64,000 nucleotides of DNA from Acanthosepion lycidas (taxonomy: Eukaryota; Mollusca; Cephalopoda; Sepiida; Sepiidae), in the NCBI GenBank assembly GCA_963932145.1, contig OZ010616.1, positions 51,791,846 to 51,855,845 on the forward strand, written 5' to 3'. The translations under genes and the position numbers were made by a program. Below, piece by piece: positions 25,001 to 36,440 of this stretch; position 1 is the stretch's first letter; each line of letters starts with the position of its first letter. The notes under the pieces are model-generated. The model was not told the DNA's origin. It ran no database searches and worked only from the letters and a program-made list of their open reading frames with translations.

Positions 25001-28000
25001 GAAAGCATGGAACTGGAAGAAAGTTCCACAAGAAAGGCAGTAAAGCCACTAAGACACAAGGGGTTACAGGGTGTGGAAGAATTAGGAAAAGAAACATTAA
25101 TAATGAGCGGGAAGAGGAAAGAGTAATCAGAACAGTAGATAGTGGTTGATATTGCATTTAAATTATTGCAGATTAAAGTTGGTTGGTAAGCATGGAACCT
25201 GAAAGGGAGTTCCACAAGAAAGGCAGTAAAGCCACTAAGACACAAGGGGTTACAGGGTGTGGAAGAATTAGGAATAGAAACATTAATAATGAGTGGGAAG
25301 AGGAAAGAGTAATCAGAACAGTAGATAGTGTTTGATATTGCATTTAAATTATTGCAGATTAAAGTTGGTTGAAAAGCATGGAACCTGAAAGGGAGTTCCA
25401 CAAGAAAGGCAGTAAAGCCACGAAGACACAAGGGGTTACAGGGTGTGGAAGAATTAGGAAAAGAAACATTAATAATGAGCAGGAAGAGGAAAGAGTAATC
25501 AGAACAGTAGATAGTGGTTGATATTGCATTTAAATTATTGCAGATTAAAGTTGGTTGGAAAGCAAGGAACTGGAAGGGTGTAAGAACAGAAAGGCAGTAA
25601 AGCCACTAAGACACAAGGGGTTACAGGGTGTGGAAGAATTAGGAACAGAAACATTAATAATGAGTGGGAAGAGGAAAGAGTAATCAGAACAGAAGATAGT
25701 GGTTGATATAGCATTTAAATTATTGCAGATTAAAGATGGTTGAAAAGCATGGAACTGGAAGGGAGTTCCACAAGAAAGGCAGTAAAGCCACTAAGACACA
25801 AGGGGTTACAGGGTGTGGAAGAATTAGGAACAGAAACATTAATAATGAGTGGGAAGAGGAAAGAGTAATCAGAACAGTAGATAGTGGTTGATATTGCATT
25901 TAAATTATTGCAGATTAAAGTTGGTTGGAAAGCATGGAACCGAAATGGAGTTCCACAAGAAAGGCAGTAAAGCCACTAAGACACAAGGGGTGACAGGGTT
26001 GGGAAGAATTAGGAAAAGAAACATTAATAATGAGCGGGAAGAGGAAAGAGTAATCAGAACAGTAGATAGTGGTTGATATTCCATTTAAATTATTGCAGAT
26101 TAAAGTTGGTTGGAATACATGGAACCTGAAAGGGAGTTCCACATGAAAGGCAGTAAAGCCACTAAGACACAAGGGGTTACAGGGTGTGGAAGAATTAGGA
26201 AAAGAAACATTAATAATGAGCAGGAAGTGGAAAGAGTAATCAGAACAGTAGATAGAGGTTGATATTGCATTTAAATTATTGCAGATTAAAGTTGGTTGAA
26301 AAGCATGGAATTTGAAAGGGAGTTCCACAAGAAAGGCAGTAAAGCCACTAAGACACAAGGGGTTACAGCGTGTGGAAGAATTAGGAAAAGAAACATTAAT
26401 AATGAGCGGGAAGTGGAAAGAGTAATCAGAACAGTAGATAGTGGTTGATATTGCATTTAAATTATTGCAGATTAAAGTTGGTTGGAAAGCAAGGAACTGG
26501 AAAGGAATTTAAAAAAGAAAGGCAGTAAAGACACTAAGACACAAGGGATTACAGGGTGTGGAAGAATTAGGAACAGAAACATTAATAATGAGTGGAAAGA
26601 GGAAAGAGTAATCAGAACAGTAGATAGTTTTTGATATTGCATTTAAATTATTGCAGATTAAAGTTGGTTGGAATGCATGGAACCTGAAAGGGAGTTCCAC
26701 AAGAAAGGCAGTAAAGCCACTAAGACACAAGGGGTTACAGGGTGTGGAAGAATTAGGAACAGAAATATTAATAATGAGCAGGAAGAGGAAAGAGTAATCA
26801 GAACAGTAGATAGTGGTTGATATTGCATTTAAATTATTGCAGATTAAAGTTGGTTGGAAAGCATGGAACCTGAAAGGGAGTTCCACAAGAAAGGCAGTAA
26901 AGCCACTAAGACACACGGGGTTACAGAGTGTGGAAGAATTAGGAAAAGAAACATTAATAATGAGCGGGAAGAGGAAAGAGTAATCAGAACAGTAGATAGT
27001 GGTTGATATTGCATTTAAATTATTGCAGATTAAAGTTGGCTGAAAAGCATGGAACCTGAAAGGGAGTTCCACAAGAAAGGCATTAAAGCCACTAAGACAC
27101 AAGGGGTTACAGGGTGTGGAAGAATTAGGAACAGAAACATTAATAATGAGTGGGAAGAAGAAAGAGTAATCAGAACATTAGATAGTGGTTGATATTGCAT
27201 TTAAATTATTGCAGATTAAAGTTGGTTGGAACGCATGGAACCGAAAGGGAGTTCCACAAGAAAGGCAGTAAAGCCACTAAGACACAAGGGGTTACAGGGT
27301 GTGGAAGAATTAGGAAAAGAAACATTAATAATGAGCGGGATGTGGAAAGAGTAATCAGAACAGTAGATAGAGGTTGATATTGCATTTAAATTATTGCAGA
27401 TTAAAGTTGGTTGAAAAGCATGGAACTTGAAAGGGAGTTCCACAAGAAAGGCAGTAAAGCCACTAAGACACAAGGGGTTACAGTGTGTGGAAGAATTAGG
27501 AACAGAAACATTAATAATGAGCAGGAAGAGGAAAGAGTAATCAGAACAGTAGATAGTGGTTGATATTGCATTTAAATTATTGCAGATTAAAGTTGGTTGG
27601 AAAGCATGGAACTGGAAGGGAGTTCCACAAGAAAGGCAGTAAAGTCACTAAGACACAAGGGTTACCGGGCGTGGAAGAATTAACACATTAATGATGAGCA
27701 GAAAGAGAAGATAGTAATCAGGAAGTCATTAGATAGCAATTGACATTGCATTTAATTTTTTTCATATTAAAGTTAGCTAGAAAGCATGGGGCTGGAAGAA
27801 ATGCAGTAAAGCCACTAAGACACAAGGTGTTATAGGGAGTGGAAGAATTAGGAACAGAAACATTAATAATGAGTGAGAAGAGGAAAGAGTAATCAGAACA
27901 GTAGATAGTGGTTGATAATGCATTTAAATTATTGCAGATTAAAGTTGGTTAGAAAGCATGGAACTGGAAGAAAGTTCCACAAGAAAGGCAGTAAAGCCAC

Positions 28001-28390
28001 TAAGACACAAGGGGTTACAGGGTGTGGAAGAATTAGGAAAAGAAACATTAATAATGAGCGGGAAGAGGAAAGAGTAATCAGAACAGTAGATAGTGGTTGA
28101 TATTGCATTTAAATTATTGCAGATTAAAGTTGGTTGGTAAGCATGGAACCTGAAAGGGAGTTCCACAAGAAAGGCAGTAAAGCCACTAAGACACAAGGGG
28201 TTACAGGGTGTGGAAGAATTAGGAATAGAAACATTAATAATGAGTGGGAAGAGGAAAGAGTAATCAGAAGAGTAGATAGTGTTTGATATTGCATTTAAAT
28301 TATTGCAGATTAAAGTTGGTTGAAAAGCATGGAACCTGAAAGGGAGTTCCACAAGAAAGGCAGTAAAGCCACGAAGACACAAGGGGTTAC
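22010..28390 (-). repeat. 2,947-bp higher-order repeat of the 185-bp satellite, two copies plus a partial third
   Basis: Variant monomers recur in the same order at a fixed offset. The 'ttgataatgcat' variant starts at 22,014 and 24,961. The variant with 'accgaaatggag' is at about 22,990 and 25,940 and the one with 'ttgatagtttttgatatt'-type change at about 23,680 and 26,627, all 2,947 bp apart. The third copy begins near 27,912. It matches to about 28,390, then skips about one monomer and continues with more differences to about 29,100. A related but more diverged unit covers 19,831-22,010. The unit is about 16 monomers. Confidence 0.85.
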
Positions 28391-31300
28391 AGGGTGTGGA
28401 AGAATTAGGAACAGAAACATTAATAATGAGTGGGAAGAGGAAAGAGTAATCAGAACAGAAGATAGTGGTTGATATTGCATTTAAATTATTGCAGATTAAA
28501 GACGGTTGAAAAGCATGGAACTGGAAGGGAGTTCCACAAGAAAGGCAGTAAAGCCACTAAGACACAAGGGGTTACAGGGTGTGGAAGAATTAGGAACAGA
28601 AACATTAATAATGAGTGGGAAGAGGAAAGAGTAATCAGAACAGTAGATAGTGGTTGATATTCCATTTAAATTATTGCAGATTAAAGTTGGTTGGAATACA
28701 TGGAACCTGAAAGGGATTTCCACAAGAAAGGCAGTAAAGCCACTAAGACACAAGGGGTTACAGGGTGTGGAAGAATTAGGAAAAGAAACATTAATAATGA
28801 GCGGGAAGTGGAAAGAGTAATCAGAACAGTAGATAGAGGTTGATATTGCATTTAAATTATTGCAGATTAAAGTTGGTTGAAAAGCATGGAATTTGAAAGG
28901 GAGTTCCACAAGAAAGGCAGTAAAGCCACTAAGACACAAGGGGTTACAGCGTGTGGAAGAATTAGGAAAAGAAAGATTAATAATGAGCGGGAAGTGGAAA
29001 GAGAAATCAGAACAGTAGATAGTGGTTGATATTGCATTTAAATTATTGCAGATTAAAGTTGGTTGGAAAGCAAGGAACTCGAAAGGAATTTAAAAAAGAA
29101 AGGCAGTAAAGCCACTAAGACACAAGGGATTACAGGGTGTGGAAGAATTAGGAACAGAAACATTAATAATGAGTGGAAAGAGGAAAGAGTAATCAGAACA
29201 GTAGATAGTGTTTGATATTGCATTTAAATTATTGCAGATTAAAGTTGGTTGGAATGCATGGAACCTGAAAGGGAGTTCCACAAGAAAGGCAGTAAAGCCA
29301 CTAAGACACAAGGGGTTACAGCGTGTGGAAGAATTAGGAAAAGAAACATTAATAATGAGCGGGAAGTGGAAAGAGAAATCAGAACAGTAGATAGTGGTTG
29401 ATATTGCATCTAAATTATTGCAGATTAATGTTGGTTGGAAAGCAAGGAACTCGAAAGGAATTTAAAAAAGAAAGGCAGTAAAGCCACTAAGACACAGGGG
29501 ATTACAGGGTGTGGAAGAATTAGGAACAGAAACATTAATAATGAGTGGAAAGAGGAAAGAGTAATCAGAACAGTAGATAGTGTTTGATATTGCATTTAAA
29601 TTATTGCAGATTAAAGTTGGTTGGAAAGCATGGAACCTGAAAGGGAGTTCCACAAGAAAGGCAGTAAAGCCACTAAGACACACGGGGTTACAGTGTGTGG
29701 AAGAATTAGGAACAGAAACATTAATAATGAGCAGGAAGAGGAAAGAGTAATCAGAACAGTAGATAGTGGTTGATATTGCATTTAAATTATTGCAGATTAA
29801 AGTTGGTTGGAAAGCATGGAACTGGAAGGGAGTTCCACAAGAAAGGCAGTAAAGTCACTAAGACACAAGGGTTACCGGGCGTGGAAGAATTAACACATTA
29901 ATGATGAGCAGAAAGAGAAGATAGTAATCAGGAAGTCATTAGATAGCAATTGACATTGCATTTAATTTTTTTCATATTAAAGTTAGCTAGAAAGCATGGG
30001 ACTGGAAGAAATGCAGTAAAGCCACTAAGACACAAGGGTTTACAAGGTGTGGAAGAATTAGGAACAGAAACATTAATAATGAGTGGGAAGAGGAAATAGT
30101 AATCAGAACAGTAGATAGTGGTTGATATTGCATTTACATTATTGCAGATTAAAGTGGGTTGTAAAGCATGGAACTGGAAGGGAGTTTTACAAGAAAGGCA
30201 GTAAAGTCACTAAGACACAAGGGTTACCGGGCGTGGAAGAATTAACACATTAATGATGAGCAGAAAGAGAAGAGAGTAATCAGGATGTTATTAGATAGCA
30301 ATTGACATTGCATTTAATTTTTTTCATATTAAAGTTAGCTAGAAAGCATGGGGCTGGAAGAAATGCAGTAAAGCCACTAAGACACAAGGGGTTATAGGGA
30401 GTGGAAGAATTAGGAACAGAAACATTAATAATGAGTGAGAAGAGGAAAGAGTAATCAGAACAGTAGATAGTGGTTGATAATGCATTTAAATTATTGCAGA
30501 TTAAAGTTGGTTAGAAAGCATGGAACTGGAAGAAAGTTCCACAAGAAAGGCAGTAAAGCCACTAAGACACAAGGGGTTACAGGGTGTGGAAGAATTAGGA
30601 AAAGAAACATTAATAATGAGCGGGAAGAGGAAAGAGTAATCAGGACAGTAGATAGTGGTTGATATTGCATTTAAATTATTGCAGATTAAAGTTGGTTGAA
30701 AAGCATGGAACCTGAAAGGGAGTTCCACAAGAAAGGCAGTAAAGCCACTAAGACGCAAGGGGTTACAGGGTGTGGAAGATTTAGGAAAAGAAACATTAAT
30801 AATGAGCGGGAAGAGGAAAGAGTAATCAGAACAGTAGATAGTGGTTGATAATGCATTTAAATTATTGCAGATTAAAGTTGGTTAGAAAGCATGGAACTGG
30901 AAGAAAGTTCCACAAGAAAGGCAGTAAAGCCACTAAGACACAAGGGGTTACAGGGTGTGGAAGAATTAGGAAAAGAAACATTAATAATGAGCGGGAAGAG
31001 GAAAGAGTAATCAGAACAGTAGATAGTGGTTGATATTTCATTTAAATTATTGCAGATTAAAGTTGGTTGGAAAGCAAGGAACTGGAAGGGTGTAACAAAA
31101 GAAAGGCAGTAAAGCCACTAAGACACAAGGGGTTACAGGGTGTGGAAGAATTAGGAACAGAAACATTAATAATGAGTGGGAAGAGGAAAGAGTAATCAGA
31201 ACAGAAGATAGTGGTTGATATTGCATTTAAATTATTGCAGATTAAAGATGGTTGACAAGCATGGAACTGTAAGGGAGTTCCACAAGAAAGGCAGTAAAGC

Positions 31301-33720
31301 CACTAAGACACACGGGGTTACAGGGTGTGGAAGAATTAGGAAAAGAAACATTAATAATGAGCGGGAAGTGGAAAGAGTAATCAGAACAGTAGATAGTGGT
31401 TGATATTGCATTTAAATTATTGCAGATTAAAGTTGGCTGAAAAGCATGGAACCTGAAAGGCAGTTCCACAAGAAAGGCATTAAAGCCACTAAGACACAAG
31501 GTGTTACAGGATGTGGAAGAATTAGGAACAGAAACATTAATAATGAGTGGGAAGAAGAAAGAGTAATCAGAACATTAGATAGTGGTTGATATTGCATTTA
31601 AATTATTGCAGATTAAAGTTGGTTGGAACGCATGGAACCGAAAGGGAGTTCCACAAGAAAGGCAGTAAAGCCACTAAGACACAAGTGGTTACAGGGTGTG
31701 GAAGAATTAGAAACAGAAACATTAATAATGAGTGGGAAGAGGAAAGAGTCATCAGAACATTAGATAGTGGTTGATATTGCATTTAAATTATTGCACATTA
31801 AAGTTGGTTGGAAAGCATGGAACCGAAAGCGAGTTCCACAAGAAAGGCAGTAAAGCCACTAAGACACAAGGGTTTACAGGGTGTGGAAGAATTAGGAAAA
31901 GAAACATTAATAATGAGCGGGAAGAGGAAAGAGTAATCAGAACCGTAGATATTGGTTGATATTGCATTTAAATTATTGCAGATTAAAATTGGTTGGAAAG
32001 CATGGAACCGAAAGGGAGTTCCACAAGAAAGGCAGTAAAGCCACTAAGACACAAGGGGTTACAGGGTGTGGGAGAATTAGGAACAGAAACATTAATAATG
32101 AGCAGGAAGAGGAAAGAGTAATCAGAACAGTAGATAGTGGTTGATATTGCATTTAAATTATTGCAGATTAAAGTTGGTTGGAAAGCATGGAACCTGAAAG
32201 GGAGTTCCACAAGAAAGGCAGTAAAGCCACTAAGACACACGGGGTTACAGGGTGTGGAAGAATTAGGAAAAGAAACATTAATAATGAGCGGGAAGAGGAA
32301 AGATTCATCAGAACAGTAGATAGTGGTTGACATTGCATTTAAATTATTGCAGATTAAAGTTGGCTGAAAAGCATGGAACCTGAAAGGGAGTTCCACAAGA
32401 AAGGCAGTAAAGCCACTAAGACACAAGTGGTTACAGGGTGTGGAAGAATTAGGAACAGAAACATTAATAATGAGTGGGAAGAGGAAAGATTCATCAGAAC
32501 ATTAGTTAATGGTTGATATTGCATTTAAATTATTGCAGTTTAAAGTTGGTTGGAAAGCATGGAACCGAAAGGGAGTTCCACAAGAAAGGCTGTAAAGCCA
32601 CTAAGACACAAGGGTTTACAGGGTGTGGAAGAATTAGGAAAAGCAACATTAATAATGAGCGGGAAGAGGAAAGAGTAATCAGAACAGTAGATAGTGGTTG
32701 ATATTGCATTTAAATTATTGCAGATTAAAGTTGGTTGAAAAGCATGGAACCTGAAAGGGAGTTCCACAAGAAAGGCAGTAAAGCCACTAAGACACAAGGG
32801 GTTACAGGGTTGGGAAGAATTAGGAACAGAAACATTAATAATGAGTGGGAAGATGGAAGAGTCATCAGAACAGTAGATAGTGGTTGATATTGCATTTAAA
32901 TTATTGCAGAATAAAGTTGGTTGAAAAGCATGGAACCTGAAAGGCAGTTCCACAAGAAAGGCAGTAAAGCCACTAAGATACAAGGGATTACAGGGTGTGG
33001 TAGAATTAGGAACAGAAACATTAATAATGAGCGGGAAGAGGAAAGAGTAATCAGAACAGTAGATAGTGGTTGATATTGCATTTAAATTATTGCAGATTAA
33101 AGTTGGTTTGAAAGCATGGAACCTGAAATATATTTCCACAAGAAATGCAGTAAAGCCACTAAGACACAAGGGGTTACAGGGTTGGGAAGAATTAGTTAGA
33201 GAAACATTATAATGATTGGGAAGACGAAAGATTAATCAGAAAAGTAGATAGTGGTTGATATTGCATTTTAATTATTACAGATTAAATTTGGTTGGAATGC
33301 ATGTAGCGGAAAAGGAGTTCCACAAGAAAGGCAGTAAAGCCACTAAGGCAGAAGGGGTTACAGGGTGTGAAAGAATTAGGAAGAGAAACATTTATAATGA
33401 GTGGAAGAGGAAAGAGTAATCAGAACAGTAGATAGTGGTTGATATTGCATTTAAATTATTGCAGATTAAAGTTGGTTGGAAAGCATGGAACTGGAAGGGA
33501 GTTCTACAAGAAAGGCAGTAACGCCCCTAAGACATAAGGGGTTACAGTGTGTGGAAGAATTAGGAACAGAAACATTAATAATGAGCAGGAAGTGGAAAGA
33601 GTAATTAAGGGGACAGTAGATAGCAATTGATATTGCATTCAAATTTGTGAATATTACAATTGGCTGGAAACCATAGAGCTGGAAGAGAGTTCCATACGTG
33701 AGAAATGCGAGAAAAGAAGC

Positions 33721-34380
33721 CATTATCATCGAACCTGCAGCTACCTACAAGCATTTTATCTGTAAATTTATTAAATCTAGATGCATGTCTAGTACTGCAC
33801 TTAAAATTTTAAAGACAAGCTACCATATCGAGGGGATTATGCGAACAATTACCATAAAATATTTAAAAGCAAATGCAGAGAGATGCAATCTTACAGTGGT
33901 GGGGATGTTTCTGACCCTAAACCGGTACATCAAGACCAATAATATTGCTTATTCTTGTTTGGTTTTTATCAAGGTGTTGAAGGTAAATAGCAGGGTCACC
34001 GGATTATATGTGGCAACAAAATTCTAAGCATGGCTGAATGGTAGACTGATAGATATATGTCATACCTGCTGTAGGGAAATACTGTCTCGCAAAATACAGT
34101 GAACCAATTTTCTTTCCAGATGACCTAGCAATGGTTTCAATGCACTTCATGTCAGCTGAGAGCGTTTGCCCAAGAAAGCGCAACGAGTCACTTTTCTAGG
34201 GTTTGCTATCAGCCATGCTGATACTAAATGATGGAAGGCATAGAAGGTTCACTCAGGTGATTAATGGTGAGAAGTTTAGTTTTGGAAACGTTAAAATTAA
34301 CAAGCGATCTTTTGTCAAAGTTAATGCAGACTTGAGGTCATTTTGGACATCGGCTACTATTTTGAGCTTGGCAGTCTATT
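33721..34380 (-). pseudogene. Decayed LINE RT C-terminal region contiguous with the satellite array
   Basis: Read on the minus strand, this aligns in order and spacing with 41,200-41,820 of the intact copy. Landmarks are a LINE-like segment near 34,230-34,310, the LTADL region near 34,150, 'tgccacatataatccggtg' near 34,010 (LINE: 'tgccatatatggtctgggg'), 'atattttatggtaattgtt' near 33,850 (LINE: 'atactttcatggtaattgc'), and finally FFSRISHVWNSLP at about 33,680-33,722. The distance from LTADL to the WNSLP codons is about 460 bp, against about 470 bp in the intact copy. Open frames are heavily broken. Its 3' side is the first satellite monomer. Confidence 0.85.
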
Positions 34381-34439
34381 GCATGTAGGACGGAAATGAT
34401 CAAATAAATAAAAATGCAATGATGACACAAATGTGTTTG

Positions 34440-34797
34440 TAACAGAAAATGAATTTATAAATTTAGTGCGAAAAGTGAAAAAATAACATGCATTGAAATA
34501 GAGTTAAAACAATAAAAAATGATAGGAAAAACGAAAGAATAAAAAAAAAAAAGAAATTATATATTTGTGGGAATAAAATGAATCTATGAAAATGTGGTTA
34601 AAGTAAATGAAGAATGAGATTTTTTTAGGAGAAAAAAGAAAGAAAAATGTGAAAAAAAGAAAAGAAAAAATGAAATATCTTTTTTTTTTTAAATAAATTG
34701 AATTATGTATGTAATGGAACAGAAAGGAAGGAATGATTAATCTGTGGAAAGAAAAATTAGTGAAATATTTGTAGAAAGAAAAAAGGATATAAATATA
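34440..34797. repeat. A/G-rich low-complexity DNA
   Basis: A-rich sequence with gaaagaaaaa and tgaaat words resembles a weak version of the purine minisatellite at 11,220-12,900. It is interrupted by the SINE insertion and resumes at 34,938-35,030. Confidence 0.6.
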
Positions 34798-34937
34798 GTG
34801 ATTTTCTAAGCTCGGCTTAGATGTGGCACAAGGCCGAAAGTATGGGGCACCCAGCGAGGATCGAACTCACTACTCAGTTGTAATTGATCTAGTAAGACAA
34901 GCTTTCTAACCATTACACCACTTCGAGGTGCCTAAAA
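34798..34937 (-). mobile_element. tRNA-derived SINE with target-site duplication
   Basis: On the minus strand the element starts 'taggcacctcgaagtgg' and has a tRNA-like A box (gtggtgtaatggttagaaa) and B box (gagttcgatcctcgctgg), about the spacing of an RNA polymerase III internal promoter. It continues with 'cggccttgtgccacatcta' in the tail region. The 15-bp word 'aaggatataaatata' occurs immediately on both sides (about 34,783-34,797 and 34,940-34,954), the target-site duplication expected for LINE-mobilised insertion. Octopus and squid tRNA-type SINEs have this overall design; I have not identified the named family. Confidence 0.8.
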
Positions 34938-35284
34938 AAAAGGATATAAATATATACGGAAAGGAAAAGTAATGAAATGTGTATGCGATTCGGGGAGTAA
35001 AAGAGAATAAGCAGAGATTGAGAATTTTCTAGGATAAGTTGATTGATACTAGTGTCAGAAAGAAATATAATGTCATCGTTAACCTTTTGATTGATTGATC
35101 CAATTTTTTTCACGTCTTATCAACCGTTTGCAAGTTATTTAAAACCAGAAAATATATTTAGATTGTTAGAATTTTTTTTAGATAATTGTTTGGTAATACA
35201 TGTCCTACTAATTAAACCATAGCTAGAGAGAGAATAGGTGAATTCATAACTTTGTATTTGTACGTTAGAGAATATAAGAAACCC

Positions 35285-35375
35285 AACGCGAATTGCAACT
35301 CGGCTCTCCAAGTAACAATTCCGAGATATTAACCATTATCCTACCCGTACATGCAAGCTTAGAGCACCTAAAGTG
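35285..35375 (-). mobile_element. Degenerate tRNA-like SINE head
   Basis: The minus strand shows 'ggataatggttaatatctc' followed about 30 nt later by 'gagttgcaattcgcg', a worn A-box/B-box pair. No clear target-site duplication was seen. It could instead be a diverged tRNA pseudogene. The surrounding 35,000-35,880 is otherwise AT-rich DNA with no recognised gene. Confidence 0.35.
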
Positions 35376-35879
35376 GTTATCTATCAAAGAACTGCCCAGA
35401 TTCGTTAAAGGTTAACTGGTGTGTCGACGTGATAAGGCAGTAAGCTTTGGTCTTTTGAAGGCGAGGTTCAACTTGTAGAAAGCTGCTGCAAGAAATAGAA
35501 TAGGAGTCTGTTTTTGTTTTGCTCTAACTGAACTTGTGATTGTTTGTAGCTTTTTATGGATTAGTTGAATAGAATGAAAGGTGAGCGGAATCAAGGCAGC
35601 GAAACCACCACCACCATCACGACCACAACAACAAAAACAAAAGTAACAACAAAAATGTATGTGGTCAACCTAGCGTAGTTAATAGAAAGTGTAGAGTAGT
35701 ACACTTCATTATCTCACTGAAATATAAGAAAATACTGCACACTTCAAATCGCATTCACAAATTAGCAGTGCAGTAGTCCTGATATATTCTTACAGTAAGG
35801 AGTTACTATAAGTTTCGGATCCCTGTATTATGAAGCGGGTAACATGAGTTCAGAAAGATAAGAAAAACAGGCTGAATAA

Positions 35880-36440
35880 AGAAAGAGGCATAACAGTATC
35901 AAATAACAGACTCTATATAACTTGAGGAGCACGAACAGCAGTAACAACTAAAATGAATAGCACATGGAACTCGACGTGAAAATAATGGCATAATCAAAAT
36001 GTTGATGTTTCAAATTACTTCAAATAAAAGATTAGGAAGTAAACACCATGAAAATAAAGAAAGAGTCATAAGAATACCAAATAACAGAAACTACAGCCCT
36101 TGAGGAGTACCAACAGCAGTAACAACTAAAATAAATAGCACATGGAACTCGACGTGAAAATAATGGCATAATCAAAATGTTGATGTTTCAAATTACTTCA
36201 AATAAAAGATTAGGAATTAAATCCACTGAATACTAGAAAGAGGGATAACAGTACCAAATAACAGAGACTATAACACTTGAGTAGTACCAAAAGCAGTAAC
36301 AACTAAAATGGATTGGACATGGATCTGGAAGAGAAAATAATAACATAATCAAAATGTTGACGTTTCAAATTATTTTAAATAAAATTTTAAGAAGTAAACA
36401 CCCTGAATACTAGAAAGAGGGATAACAGTACCAAAATAAC
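35880..36440. repeat. About 177-bp tandem repeat, three copies
   Basis: The block 'cagtaacaactaaaat' recurs near 35,940, 36,116 and 36,294, with 'cataatcaaaatgttga' following each. The period is about 177 bp. The third copy's continuation ('gtaccaaaataacagaaac') leads straight into the 3' end of the minus-strand LINE at 36,440. The unit may therefore include or abut LINE 3'UTR. Confidence 0.8.

Larger units (their letters stand above)
12960..33720 (-). repeat. 185-bp LINE-tail satellite, main array, about 112 monomers
   Basis: Monomers of about 185 bp run head to tail without a break. On the plus strand the consensus words are 'gatattgcatttaaatta', 'ttgcagattaaagttggt', 'gagttccacaagaaaggc', 'agtaaagccactaagaca' and 'gaagaattaggaacagaa'. 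Read on the minus strand the unit is the 3' end of the LINE family at 37,508-42,036: LWNSLPVPCFPTNFNLQ, one stop in place of a Leu codon, FKCNIN, a stop within one codon of the LINE stop, then the LINE 3'UTR including 'cttagtggc'. The right edge (33,600-33,720) continues into LINE coding sequence. The left edge (12,960-13,080) is a diverged unit with a LINE-tail-like end. The many 62- and 147-codon open frames are by-products of repetition; no protein is implied. Confidence 0.95.

Noticed and set aside
19858..33169. Many 147-209-codon minus-strand open frames (MCLSGFTAFLVEL type) and 62-codon plus-strand frames in the 185-bp array
   Set aside because: They recur at the satellite period, start and stop with monomer variants and are in a different frame from the LINE protein they descend from. 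They are by-products of tandem repetition.
33698..34027. 109-codon plus-strand open frame at the array edge
   Set aside because: It lies antisense to the decayed LINE RT that aligns in order with the intact copy; the plus-strand frame is coincidental.
34798..34937. Functional tRNA gene
   Set aside because: A and B boxes are present, but the element lacks a full cloverleaf acceptor stem, has a SINE tail and is flanked by a target-site duplication.
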